Shown: positions 32,833 to 44,936 of the stretch, in pieces
How positions within the stretch are numbered: the first letter of the stretch is position 1
How the letters are laid out: every line of letters starts with the position of its first letter
DNA from: Eucommia ulmoides
Taxonomy: Eukaryota; Streptophyta; Magnoliopsida; Garryales; Eucommiaceae
DNA: 64,000 bases
NCBI GenBank assembly: GCA_016647705.1
Contig: CM028326.1
Location: 21,219,901 to 21,283,900 of the forward strand
Direction of reading: 5' to 3'
Notes under the pieces: model-generated
Told to the model about the DNA's origin: nothing
The model's input: the letters and a program-made list of their open reading frames with translations, nothing else
Databases searched by the model: none
Program-made: the position numbers and the translations under genes

Positions 32833-33479
32833 AAGTAAAGAAGAAAAAGAAAAAAAACGAAAAAAGCAAAAGAAAAGAAAAAATTAAAAAAGAAGAAAAA
32901 TAAAAATAAAATAGTGAAAGATCATTTTGCCCCTCAAGTCTGTTAGATTTGATGGAAAATCTAACAAAAGGACCTTTGAAAATTGTGTTCATACGTAGAG
33001 GGTTTAAAATGAAATGCAAAAACTTAGGAGGACTATTTAGATATCTGTTAATAGTTAGAGGGTTTAAAATATAATTTACCTTTTTTGAAAAGATAAATTT
33101 TTCATGACTAATCCTATTGCTTGGGATGTGATTACAGTTTAGAGGATGTTAGTCTGAATTACTATGCAATGGATGGAAAATGGATGACCAAGTTATTAAA
33201 GAACAAGTGGATGATCAAGATTCTTTTAAAAGACCTTTTTTTATTTTATTTTTTATTTTTGAAGGTAAACAACACATATAATCGTAAACTACATTTCATC
33301 CAAACTAGGATAAGACATTACACTCAATCTTATATTAAATGTTTTTTTTTTTTAAATTGCAAATCTTTATTCAAATGAGAAAGACATTATAGCCTGATCT
33401 GAGGAGTCCCCAGCCTATCATCTTGTAAACAAATTTTCACAGAATTAGGAAGTGAAATTTCACTAGAAAAAATAATATA

Positions 33480-33900
33480 ACTATGATCACTAATGTTCAC
33501 CAATGAATCAGCAACCAGATTACTTTCTCAATAAATGTGCGAGATACCGATATGAAACGACCTCAACTAATACTAAATCTTATGCCAAGAATTACGCAGA
33601 GTCCAATCAGGACACAATCCATGAATTAGCTGCACTAAGCATTTATTGTCAACTTCAACAGCAAGAGGTAGGAAACCATTATGAACAACAAGTTGAAGGC
33701 CATAAAAGAGACCATTTACCTCCGCCTAGAAGCTGGACTCAATGTGTAACTTTTTATGAAAAACCATGCAGAAACTACCCAAATAATTTCTTATGATACT
33801 TCTATATGATGATGTGCCAATGGAATGTTTGAAAGCTCCATCAACATTAAGCTTGAACCAACCCAATTGAGGGGGAGACCACTCACAAACGATGGGAACC
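33480..33900 (-). pseudogene. LINE C-terminal RNase H remnant
   Basis: 'GWFKLNVDGAFKHS' (near 33840-33880) matches the start of the plant LINE RNase H domain, which begins with a catalytic aspartate in NVDGA. The rest is frameshifted. Confidence 0.75.
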
Positions 33901-34399
33901 CTATGAGACACTGCTCTACTAGAATACCCCATGATCTGTAAAGAATTCAAGGCAAAGCTAGAATTAATATAAAGAGGATTGATAAACTTCACGAGATCCC
34001 TCAACTAGTGCAACACCCTGTGAATAATTGGAGAGCTCGACAACACCCGAGCTTTATGAACAACCCCATTCGTGCTCTTCTAAATTTTCCAAAAAATAAT
34101 AGAAGGGACCATGTAATCTAGAATCTTAAAAACCGAATTTCATCGCAAACAAGACCACCAATACTTCGCATGAACTAAGGTCGATTGATGAAAACAGTCA
34201 ACTCTAAACAATGCCCTGAAATGATGCCACACCAAGCTAGCAACCTCACCAGTGCAAAATAAATGAGTTGTCTATTCAATATGTCTAGCAGAACAGCACC
34301 TGCAAGCAGACATTCGGGGAATACCCATCTTAATAATATTTGCATCCACAACTACAACATATTTAAATAATTTCCAATTAAATTTTTTAATTTTTAATG

Positions 34400-36560
34400 G
34401 AATTTTTAAAGGTCACATAGCTTGATAATGGGGTAGCATAGGCGTTTGAGGAACCAACTTATCCAAGTAGATTTAATCGAGAAAGAACCATCCCTGTTAG
34501 GCAACCAAACAAGTTGGTCTTCTTCTAAAGTTGAAGCTAGACAACTCTCTTCTAAAAATGAAATCTCATCATCAGATATTTCCAAATTTCTCCAAGCTTT
34601 TTGGGTCACAATCTCATGCGGACTCATGTCCTCAAAGTTTGCACCAAACAAATCTCCAAGAATACCCCATCCCTAATCCTCATACCAAAATGAAATATTA
34701 TGCCCATCTCCAATAAGCCACTGGGACATAGAATAGAAGGTCTTCTTATTCTTCATAATATCTTTCTACACTAAAGAAGTCTTGCTGCACAACTGCCATA
34801 TCCCAATAGGGAGATGTTTAGTATATCTTCCATGCATGTAATCATACCATAAAGACTTACCCGAGACTAAATTCCAAATCTTCTTCAAAGTAAACGCCTA
34901 TTTCATATCATGTAATCTACGTAATCCAAGACCACCAGCTTCTGCAAGACTATACTTTTATGACACCCAATGGCATCTCCTCAGATTTTTTGATGAGCCA
35001 CAAAAAAAAGGGGGACATAAGCCCTTCGATTTTATCCAAAACTTTTAACGGAATATTAGCTGTAGCAATAATGCAGAGAGGCATAGAGTTTATGGCATGC
35101 TTTATAAGAGTGAGTTTCCCACCCATGGATAAAAGATTAGCCTTCCAACCTAGAAGCAATTTTATCAATTAAATTGTCAAAGTGAGAGATTTTAACATGA
35201 TAACATGACCATAAGCAAGAGGAATACCCAAATAAATGAAAGGGAAAACTCCCATTTTGAAAGAGCTCATCGATTGAATGAGATTATTACGAGCACTAGA
35301 GTAACTCTTGTGCGTATAAAAGTTACTTTTAATGGCATTGATTCTTTGACCCGAGGCTAGCTGGTAATTATGAATTACCTACATCAGGTTACGAATAGAA
35401 GATATATGACTATTGCAAAACAATAGAGTGTTATCGGCGAAAAACAAATGAGTGATAATAGGGCAACAATTCTTTGTAATATATGGAAGAATAAAACCCT
35501 TTTCAACCGCTTTAGAAAGAGCCTGACTCAAAACTTCTTCTGCTAAAATAAAATGAAGAGGGGGAAATAGGATCACCTTGACGTAAACCTCTCCCACTAG
35601 TGAAAAGACCCTTGTAAACCCCTTGAAAAAGCACAAAAAATTAGACACTGGAAACACATTCCTTAATAACTGAAATGAAAGCTTCATGGAAACCAAACTT
35701 ACGTAGAACTTCAAACAAAAAAGTTCATTACAGTTTGTCTTACGCTTTCATCATGTCAAGCTTAAAAATAACGTTATTCCTACGAACCTTTTTACCAAGC
35801 TCCTTAGTTAATTCTTGGGCTAAACCCACTGCTTCAACAATAGATCTAGCCTTAACAAACCCATGCTATTAAGTCAAAATCAGAGAAGGTAAAATAAGAG
35901 CCAATCTGTTAGCTAAAGCCTTTGAAAAAATCTTGTAAACCACGTTGCATAGGCTTATGGGACGAAAATCACTAAGAGAAGATAGATTAGTATTCTAGGG
36001 AATAAGCTCTAGAAGAGTGATAGTAAATGTATCCGAAAGTTTGTTACCCTTCAAGAAGCCATTAGCAACATCAACAACATCCTTATCAATCATAGCCCAC
36101 ATAGATTGGAAGAAAGACGAGAAAATTTAATCGAGACTAGGGGCACTATCAACTTCAATATTCCACACCACTTCTTTGATCTATTATACTGTAAATGGCC
36201 TCAAGAGGCCTTCATTAACCGACTCAGACGTAAGAGGAGGAATAACCTCAAGCAAATTTTCCTAAATGTTAGTAGAGCCAGCAAAATAAAGATTTTTATA
36301 AAAATCAATGGCCTCCATATGAAACTCATGAGGATTCGCAAGCGAGTCCCCCTCTTTATTTTTGATCGTTGGGAGATTAAGAGGTTTATGTTTCTCTTTG
36401 ACAGAAGCATGAAAATAACATGTATTTTTATCTATCTCTTGAAGCCATTTTTCTTGGGATTTTGGCTTCCAATAAATTTCCTCGTTCAACAAACAACGGG
36501 AAAGGTTATCTTTAATATTTTTAAGCTCCAAGGTTGTCAAATCAGACCATCCACTTGCAA
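34400..36560 (-). pseudogene. LINE reverse transcriptase remnant
   Basis: RT of the L1-like LINE in several frames. The palm motif is at about 35420-35450 and reads FADN instead of FADD ('HLFFADNTLLF'), losing one metal-binding aspartate. Upstream at 36262-36540 is the pre-RT block ('RCLLNEEIYWKPKSQEKWL' with a W-L pair), and downstream at 34950-35168 the thumb block 'SMGGKLTLIKHAINSMPL'. At 34406-34651 is the post-RT block with 'DQLVWLPNRDGSFSIKSTW'. Confidence 0.85.
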
Positions 36561-36979
36561 AATCGAATCAAGCGCTTCCACCTTATTTCTCCATGTATCT
36601 AATTCGGTAAAAATATTCCCAAAACACCGCCTTGTTCAAAGACTTAAGGGCTAGACGGGTTTGCGTGAGGTTGTGACTTAACCTAACCATAAGATCATAA
36701 TATTTGGAGGTCCAAGTAGAATGAACAACATCCAAATATGAGACCTGGTTAACCTACATTCTTTGAAATCTATACAGCATAGGTCATGAATAACTCATGG
36801 CTGTAGAGTTAAAAAGCAAGGGACAATGATCGGATGACCTTGTGGAAAATGAGTCACTTTTCTCGCATAAGTAGAACAAAAAATAGGAGATACGAGAACT
36901 CTGTCAAGGCGAGAATATTTCCAAGCCAAACCCGATCTATTATTGCAAAACGTATAAATGGAACCAAAAAACCCCAGTT

Positions 36980-37490
36980 TAATTAAACTAGATCCCTATA
37001 TACAATCTTCAAAATCTGGCATTCCTCGTTGCAAAGGAAGAATACGACCGATTTTCTCCTCTTGGCGGCGAATAATATTAAAATCCTCGCCCCAAATCAC
37101 TAGCAATGAATTAGAGGCCATTAAATCCAAAAGAACAACCCATAACTCCATTCTTTCCAAAATAAAACAATTAGCATAAACAATCACCATCAAGACCTCC
37201 ACGTTGAGCCAAGAGATAGAACAAGTAATAAATAATTTATGTTTCTTTACCACAATAACCTAAAAAATATTCTTCCATAATAGCCAAATTTTCCCTCCAA
37301 CCTCCTGATTAGAAATACCTTTATGAAGCCGAATGGTTTTATTAACGTGGAACAAATTGTTGTCATCTATTCATGGATCAATGAGATCCACCATAGAAAC
37401 TTTATGCCAATTAACCATCTTTTTTAATGTAGTAAGGGTTGTTGGATTACCGATACCCCTATAGTTTAAAAAAAAGAAAGGAATTAGTCA
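36980..37490 (-). pseudogene. LINE endonuclease remnant
   Basis: APE-type endonuclease that nicks the target in LINE retrotransposition. Visible: 'NYRGIGNP' at the start (about 37450-37475), a central block at 36996-37253 and the core motif usually read as GDFN, here 'GEDFNIIR'. Stops are present. Confidence 0.75.
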
Positions 37491-38041
37491 TGGGAAACGA
37501 TTTCAATTGATCTGAGGACTCATAGTTTGAGAGTTGCCTCTCACACCATTAGTTTTCTTGGGACGACCTCTTATTCTAGCAACAATAGTAAACTCTCCAT
37601 CCTCTAGCTAATTGGAAAGTAAATTATCCCTTGCATTTTGAGCACTTTCTGTAGCATCACTAACATGAATAATCATTTCCAACCAGTGGTAGTAGTAGTG
37701 GCATCATTCTCAATTACCTTTTGATCCACATTCCCAACATTAGTGATATCTTCCTGATTAGAAGACATGGCACCAGTGGAATTTTGCACAACAACATAAT
37801 CGTGATCTGGAACTTCCATTTTAGGATCACCAACATTATCCATATTCTACATGCAATCATCATCCACATGATCATCTGATTCTTCTCCCGCTTCAGAATC
37901 ATCAATATCATTTTCCTCTACCTCGTTTTGCAAACCTAAAGTCTATGCTTTTTCATTAGCCATCTGCAAAATCTCATTCATTTTCTTAGCAGCTATCTTC
38001 TTGCGTTTCATAGTCGATTTTGAGATATTAGTCTCCATAGC
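37491..38041 (-). pseudogene. LINE ORF1 C-terminal remnant
   Basis: Acidic Asp/Glu-rich frame (37714-37911 region) ending in the basic 'RGRPKKTNG' stretch near 37545-37575. It joins a 'MKRKKIAAKKMNE' block at about 37970-38015. It fits the nucleic-acid-binding tail of a plant LINE ORF1, with stops. Confidence 0.55.
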
Positions 38042-39572
38042 TGTAATACCCCGAGAAATTTATATTTTGAAAATATTATTTTCAACATTTTTGGGTAATT
38101 TTGTAGATTATGAAAATTTATGGTATAAATAAATATTTGACACTTTTTGGGGGTTAAATGTTAATTTTAAATTGAGTTGTAAAAGTTTTGAGACTATTGT
38201 ATTATTTAAAATATACCTTTAAGAATTTTGAGATATAATTAATATTTTATTTATTTTAAGATAGGTATTTATGTAATTAGTATTTTATATATATATATAT
38301 ATATATATAATGATCTATACAGTGGCGATTCTCGTTCGGATTTCTTGTAGAATTTTTAATTATTTTAATATTTGTATGTAATATCTTTTTTGATTATGTG
38401 ATTTATACGAAAATTATTGTTAAATTTTAACTAATAGTTTTCTTCAAATATTTAGGATTTTTATGTGAAAATTATATGGGAAACATGTCTTTGTATCTAG
38501 TTGTGGATTGATTAAATGCACGTAGTAAAGGGGTTAGAATTCTATTGTGCTTTGGCTTACAAATCCACAGTTTTTATTTCAGGGTTGATGAAGATGGTGC
38601 ACGTGAAATTTTATTTGAATTTCTAATTAATATGTAAAAATTTATTTATTATTTACCGCTGTAAAATTGACTCGATAATTTGATGAGTATAATAATCATC
38701 GTAGTTTGTAAAATTTCTCAAATTTTTTTAAGGTAAAATATTGGTTATTCAGGTTTAGTATTAATTCTCCAAAGGGAGAAATCATATAGTGGCCCTGGGA
38801 AACCAAGCAATTACAAAGTTGTATCAGAGTAAGTTTGCGACCAACCTAGGCTTGGGTTATGGTACCCATTGGCCTATTACTCATAATAAGTTAAATAAAT
38901 TAAAAATAATAATTTTTACTAGTAGATTTATTATTACATTTGAACTAATATAATTTTTATTTTATGTCATTTAAAAAAAATATAAATCCTTTAGAACTCT
39001 ACTCGTGAATATCTACAATAAAAGGAAAAAAAACAAAAGACCAATATTGAAAATAAAAGGATAACTCATTTTTTCTTTATATATTTTTAAACATTTTTCA
39101 AGTCACATATGAAACCTCTCAAAAAGACCATCTGAAATGCCAAGCCAAGATTCAAGCCCAATTCTGAGGTCTAACATCTGCTCATTTAGCAGACCGAATC
39201 ATCATAACCCCATAAAATATCTTCTGAGGCCCCAGTTGCTTGGAGTTACTTCTATCGGATTTATGCTCTTAGTCCCAAAATTTTGGGACTAATGCACGTG
39301 TTTGGGATTATTACATTGCTACTTTCACCGCAAGTGTATGAGTCAAGTTTTATAGAATAGTGAATGAGTAGGGTTGTTGATAGGCGTAAAATACCTATCT
39401 AATTCTAAACCGAATTTGCCAGTTTTAGAGTACTTTATTTAAGTTTGAATATCGTTTTAGCTGTTTTTATTAGTCAGGAGCTGGGAAGTAAACAATCGGC
39501 AAATCGAGCGAAATGATGCAAAAAGGGTAGTAAAAAAGATAAAAAAAGGAGGTTTCAAATAACAGAGCAATT

Positions 39573-39957
39573 CTGCCTAGGCGAAGTTTCCACCGCCTAG
39601 GCGAAAATTGAGCAGAAAGATGCAAAAACTGAAGATTTGAAATCCGCCTAGGCGAAGTTTGCACCACCTAGGCGGAAATCCGTCAAAAGGTTGCAAGGGC
39701 TGAAGTATTGAATCCTCCTAGGCGAAGTTTCCATCGCCTAGGCAGAAATCCATCAGAATGCATGATGAACTGAACTGCTGGATTGAGCTGCACTACTGTA
39801 AATCTGCCTAGGCGAAGTAGCTACCGCCTAGGCGGAATTCCGTCAGAAAGATAAGGAGCCAAGAAGTTAGTCCTCCACCTAAGCGAAGTTTCTACCGCTT
39901 AGGCATAATTCTAACCGACTTAAGCTCCGCCTAAGCAAAGTTTCTACCGCTTAGGCG
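39573..39957 (+). repeat. Six pairs of CGCCTAGGCG palindromes in the E1 U3
   Basis: Pairs start near 39573, 39642, 39713, 39807, 39876 and 39927. Each pair is CGCCTAGGCG, a 10-bp spacer such as AAGTTTCCAC, then CGCCTAGGCG again, so the two halves can pair into a hairpin or act as two sites about 20 bp apart. Changes in single copies are mostly C-to-T or G-to-A at CpG. The 3' LTR carries the same array at 45122-45507. Confidence 0.9.
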
Positions 39958-40010
39958 AAAATCGCAGAACAGGTCAAAATATCTGTTTAGATATTTTTGA
40001 ACCCCTAAGC

Positions 40011-40020
40011 CTATAAATAC
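40011..40020 (+). promoter_or_regulatory. TATA box of the E1 LTR
   Basis: CTATAAATAC, 54 bp after the last palindrome pair. The 3' LTR has the same box at 45560-45569. Confidence 0.65.
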
Positions 40021-40998
40021 CCCTTGGCCACGTCTGAAACAGGTAGTTGAAGAACCCTAACCCTAGTAGAGACCTCTTAAGCCATATTTTGAAGATCAAG
40101 AAGGAGGTTCATTATTCGGATAAAGAAGGATAACTTGCAGATCGATCATTAGCGACAGTGAATCGTTTCACTTCCAGATTTGATCGTTTCTCTCTTGTTT
40201 TATTCTTTGTAATCACTTTTTCATATCTAAGAATGTTGAATCCCTCTTATTTTGTATGGTATATGGCTAAGATCTTGTAGTAGTAGTTAAATGTTACTTA
40301 GGTGTAGTCGAAATCATGTAATCGTTTAGTTGAATGAATTAATGTTACTTTAACGTGTTGTTTGTCTAAATCCGATTGTGTTTACCGTTATTCTTTATAT
40401 TATGCTTGTATAGATAAAACGAGAATACGGGGTTTGACACTTGGGAGAGGTAACCCCGAATTTGGACAAGGGTAAATACAACATGACTTTCTAACGACCC
40501 GAGAGGACGTTAGAACGTATGCAATCCATGACGTTGGCTCAAAACTCACGCGACCTAGGGTCGTTAAGGAATTGAAGGGGACTTCTTCACTGGCACGAAG
40601 TCGTGTAATCCCCCGTCTTACACTCGGGAGAGGTAGTGGAAGAGTTATTGATACAGAGGTTGTCGGATTAGATAAAAACTGTTATAGCTAACTAAATGAC
40701 GTCGATTATGCATTATATGAAAGATATTAATACCCAAGTAATTAGTGTAATTAGAACTAACATAATAGTGGTCGTTTATCTTAGTATAGTAAATAGAAAA
40801 CAAACAAATTACGATTAGTCGAGATAATACGAAACTATGTAAATCACAATACTCAACCTAATTACACGAATTTTCCAGTGGAACGATATCCGATCCTAAA
40901 AGATCCATTATATTAAAACTAGACCTCGTACACTTGCGAGCAGTCCAATTACCGCAAGGAGGAAACATGGTTGTGAATCCTCGAGCGTAACAAGTTTT

Positions 40999-41016
40999 TG
41001 GCGCCATTGCCGGGGA
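40999..41016 (+). other. tRNA-Asp primer-binding site of E1
   Basis: TGGCGCCATTGCCGGGGA, one base different from the complement of the plant tRNA-Asp 3' end, seven bases after the LTR. Confidence 0.8.
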
Positions 41017-41099
41017 AATGTGTTGTAATTTGGTTGATATTGTGATCAAGTGGTTGAATATTAATCCTGACAATTCTTTTCTTTTATTTTATTTTAAAT

Positions 41100-41470
41100 T
41101 ATTTGTTTAATTTGTTTTGAGAGAAGTGATCAAACAGAGCATACAACGAAGAAGGAGTTTGGAATTCTTGGCTTTTCGTCCCGAAATAGAGCATATGTTG
41201 AAAAGGATAAGGAGAGAGAGAAGAAACTAACTTCAATACAATGAATCACGATCCAACAAAGCATTCTATCCAAAATACCTTGTCTATGAGAGATTTTGGT
41301 GAAAATGCTCAAGAAAATGTCCCGCAGGTACTATCAAGCTAGAAGGCGAAGACGGACGAACTTTCCGAGTCAACGGGGAGCGGATAAAGCATTACTTCAA
41401 GGATGAAGAGTGAGTTGTGGAGAACATCTCCCTCGTTGAAGGATAAAGCCGGCATTCTTAAACGTCCATG
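41100..41470 (+). pseudogene. Fused scraps of Athila-like gag start and pol tail
   Basis: 41127-41310 reads like the start of Athila gag ('EFLAFRPEIEHMLKRIRRE' in one frame with 'LQYNESRSNKA'). At about 41330-41420 it switches to 'LEGEDGRTFRVNGERIKHYF', a block normally found after integrase at the end of pol. The junction implies that several kilobases of gag-pol were deleted. Confidence 0.55.
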
Positions 41471-41724
41471 CTAGGGACGTAAAACCAAGCAACATCTTTT
41501 GATATGACATCGAGGGTAACGAATATTCCCAACTTTTGTATAAATACCTTTTTGGAGATCGTATTGATCTCATAATATTAATTTTTTGTGGTGAATTGAT
41601 GAGGTACGTACTTAGGATTGATTTGCATGCTAAAACTAATTTGAGGTTTGAAGAGGGAATAAGAGGTGTAGAAAAACAATGTGAAAACCTGAAGGAATCC
41701 AGCTTAAGTCCACACTGGCATAAT

Positions 41725-42055
41725 TTCGCCTAGGCGGTAAACCCACTGCCTAGGCGAACATTGGACAAAAAGGCTGAGAAAACATTCTGGCGTAATTTTG
41801 CCCAGGCGGTAAAACCACCGCCTAGGCGAAAATTGGACAGAAAAAGTCAGCATTTTTACACTGCTGAAATTTCGCCCAGGCGGTAAAACACCGCTTAGGC
41901 AGAAAATTGAAGAAAAGCTGAACATTCACACTGGTGTAAACTCGCCCCGGCGGAAAACCCACCGCCTAAGCGGATTTACACCAGGGAGTTTTTTACAAAA
42001 AAAGAAAAAGGCGCTAATCAACCTAAGCGGAAAAACCACCGCCTAGGCGAATATA
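41725..42055 (+). repeat. Second array of paired CCTAGG palindromes in the E1 interior
   Basis: Five pairs of the form TTCGCCTAGGCGG..aaa.CCACCGCCTAGGCGAA, about 65 bp apart, in the opposite sense to the U3 array (GGCGG inside the pair). The same motif pair is therefore used twice within one element. Confidence 0.85.
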
Positions 42056-42715
42056 CGCGACCCCTGTTTTAAAAAGCAACAGTCCTCTTCACAAACGGCA
42101 CTGCCCTCCTAAAAATTTCAGGAAACCTCTCAACTTCACCATCCCAAAATCCCTTCCTCCCATTAAATATTCACCCTACATTGCTAAAAAGTTGGATTTT
42201 CACCAACAAGCTTCGTCCAAACGTGAAATTCCTCCTCCCATTTTCGAAAATTAGGGTTCGAACGGTGAAACAGTGCAATATCGCCATTCTCCAGTGATTT
42301 GATCTAAAATTTTCAACAAGTAAGTGTCAATGATCCTATTTTTCATTTAGTTGTTGAAATATGTGCTTCATTTGTTCATTTCTTTCAAAAATCATTGGAT
42401 TTAGTTAGAACCCTAAACCCCTTTTAATCTTAAGTTGCGGTTTTTATGTTATTTGGGATTGAGGAATGATTAATGGTAAACCCTATCATGTTTTTGTGTT
42501 GTTATACAATGTGAATCATTTATTGAATGCTACATTGCGACAAAAATGTGATTTGGTTGTGGTTGGTGGAATATCTTGTGAAATTTGTATTGGTTGGTTT
42601 TGGTTGGCATATGTTTGAGAAAATAGGGCATTGTGTGTTCGCTAACCAGGGTTTGAATTGCGAGTTCTATTGTTATTATTGTGGTTGGTGTTATGATTGT
42701 GATTTACAGGAAAAA

Positions 42716-43230
42716 TGGCAAAGCGGTGCTGGTTTCTGAAACCGATCCCCAAGATTTTTCATCAATTTAGCTGCGCCAATCTGCTCCCTACCTTCCATGT
42801 GTTCGATGTTGCCAAGGAGCGAGCATTTATGCTATACGACATTGATAGAGGGACTCCTGTCAACGTTGGTTGGCACATTTACTCGTCAAAAATTCATACT
42901 GCCAGGACAACAAAGGGTTGTAGAAGGGAGGACCAGGAGAAGGAGAAAAGGTCAGGAAGAGGAAGAAACCGGTCCTTCAGAACCACCAACGCCTACAACC
43001 AGCCGAGGCCAAATCACCCAAATCTAAAGAGATGTCCGTAGTCTCCAGTCCAATGTGAGTCAACTTCAAGTTAATTTGACTCGGATGGAGAACTACATGA
43101 AGTCCTACATTTGGCAACAAAATCAAAACTAACGAGTCATATTCGAGCATCTTGGAATCGACATAGCGCGTTATACGCCCGTGCCACTTTTCGAGCCAGA
43201 TGAGCTGCCACCGCCATCTCTACCACAATG
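42716..43230 (+). pseudogene. 'Putative plant transposon protein' domain fragment
   Basis: ATG at 42715 in a good context opens 'MAKRCWFLKPIPKIFHQF', then 'LPTFHVFDVAKERAFMLYDI' and 'GTPVNVGWHIYSS', which recall the central part of the plant-specific domain found in Athila-type elements. A frameshift near 42890 moves to a second frame rich in Arg/Glu ('RRRKGQEEEETGP') with a short coiled-coil-like stretch ('RSLQSNVSQLQVNLTRMEN') ending near 43230 ('LFEPDELPPPS'). Function unknown. Confidence 0.5.
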
Positions 43231-43349
43231 AACGATAGGAGGTTAGACTTCTATGTCTTCCCTCCTAGGTATGTGTCCGCCCTAGTTTCAATACATATTT
43301 TTCTATTCTGCTTTTGGGTTCGCTGCTTAGGCAGTGGAGACACTGCCTC

Positions 43350-43423
43350 GTTTAAGTTTGGGGGGAGTATGACCTGCAATGCATGTAGTTTTTGTTTTTG
43401 TTCTTGGAGGGGGGGGGGGGGGG
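43350..43423 (+). other. Second polypurine tract-like sequence and a run of 15 Gs
   Basis: AAGTTTGGGGGGAG at about 43358-43371 resembles the polypurine tract at the 3' LTR; a G-run of 15 follows at 43409-43423. Confidence 0.5.
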
Positions 43424-44914
43424 ATAAGAAGGATGAAAAATTTTTGATGTAAAGGGGACAAAAATTCTTTTTGTGTACAAATTTATGTATTAATGTTAAA
43501 ATTTTTGTAAATTTTGATTTTTGTTTTTGTTATAAATGTGTAAGGTTTAGCTATGCATGTGTAAGGATAATTAGTATAGGTAATATTAGTTTGTATAATT
43601 AGAATAGAATTGTTAATGAATTGAGTTGTACATGCATGCTGAGTTTTTGAGTTCGTCCGAACCATGTCCCGATGATGAAAATCACCCCTTAATTTGTGTT
43701 TTAAGGTTGGGGGTAATGCCATTCATGTGTGTTATGTGTGCTTAGCATGTTGATTAGGTAAAAATTATTTTGATCCTAAAATCGCACGATTGCATAAACT
43801 CGTTGTATAATTAATTGAATGATTGGACATCGATTATTCAATAATAAGTTCATGACAGAAATGAAGAATCTAGAACTTGACTGGGGGAGACTTGAGGCGA
43901 AATTATAGGTAAGGTAATTCCGGAGGCATGATATAGGCCCTCGTTTTTATCGTTTGAACCTTTTGAAACTAACCTGAAATGTTATTCCCTCGTTCTCCTG
44001 TCGAAGCCATAAAATTTTGTTACTTCTGAACTTGTTTCTATACTTTAACCAAGTAAATCTTTCAGAACCATTGTCGCTAGGAATAAAAATGAAAATTGAG
44101 TGAAAACAAGTAGCATTAAATTATGCTAACTTGAAGCGGGCAATTGGGGTTTCAGTATTTTTGGGTAAGTATAAGAGTATTCACTTGTCAATCCTGTAGT
44201 TGTATCTAAACACCCCTAAAATTGAATAAGTTTGGGGGTGTACTTAAAAAAAAAAGAAAAAAAAAAGAAGAAAAAAACCTATGTGAATATAGTGTTTAAA
44301 TTCGATTGTTTTGACAAGTGAATACAAGTTTACTAAATCCTGTTCAGGGTAATATCTTCAAAAATAAGGGAGTCATGAGAGATATTTAGCGACAAGCATT
44401 TGTACCTCGGGTATCGTTAAAATTATAACGAGTTTCTATTTCTACGATACCCTTGGCCGTTATCCAAAGCTTGACCAAGCCCTATTGATCTCGGTGAATG
44501 TCCGAACCTACATTAGTGGATAGTTGAGCCCAGTCAAGCATATAGCTTCCCTAAATGTTTTAACAAGTTTAAGTCATGACCTTATTCATTGAATAATCCA
44601 ATCCGGCATTTGATTTGTTATATATCCGAGTTCTCACACACACACACATTTCAATAGGATCTAAAATGATTTGAACTAATATTGAGTGTTGAAATTCTGG
44701 AGCACCACGTGGTGTGTGTTATTCTTTAACCGCATCTGATTATGGGTTGTTGAGGGAAGAAAAGCATGGTTTCTTTGACTAAACTTGTATCTCACAGGTA
44801 TGTACTTCTTAATTATTAATGATTGCGTATTTGTAGTTTAGGATATAGCTAATTAGTGTAGTTAGTGTTATTTAGCATTAGGGTGTTTTGCTCGAGGACT
44901 AGCAAAATTCCAAG

Positions 44915-44936
44915 TTTGGGGGTATTTGATAGGTGT
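44915..44936 (+). other. Polypurine tract of E1
   Basis: CAAGTTTGGGGGTATT directly before the 3' LTR. The 52527-54410 element has the equivalent CAAGTTTGGGGGGATT on its minus strand. Confidence 0.8.

Larger units (their letters stand above)
20813..33081. mobile_element. Foldback MULE of long inverted arms, split by an LTR retrotransposon
   Basis: Left arm 20813-21161 and right arm 32668-33081 are inverted copies of each other: compare 'cttgaggggcaaaatagtc' (left) with 'cccctcaagtctgttagat' (right, reversed), and the shared subterminal 'ttaaaccc' blocks. The outer ends are flanked by a perfect 9-bp duplication TTTTTGAAA (20804-20812 and 33082-33090), the signature of the Mutator superfamily. 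Without the LTR insertion the element would be about 770 bp of almost pure inverted repeat with a centre near 'gggggtgattttccccc'. No transposase gene. Confidence 0.8.
39378..40992 (+). repeat. 5' LTR of E1
   Basis: 1615 bp. Order: TGATAGG start, palindrome array (39573-39957), TATA box (40011-40020), then a transcribed-type region rich in 'gttactt' words, ending GAGCGTAACA. Confidence 0.93.

Noticed and set aside
32612..33019. 135-residue minus frame with Phe- and Ser-rich stretches
   Set aside because: Runs from the LTR end into the foldback arm across a purine tract; composition is that of the repeat.
39573..39957. Regular palindromic repeats with spacers that could suggest a CRISPR array
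   Set aside because: Repeats are 10 bp in unequal pairs, spacers are themselves related, and the array lies in a plant LTR U3 and is duplicated in the other LTR.
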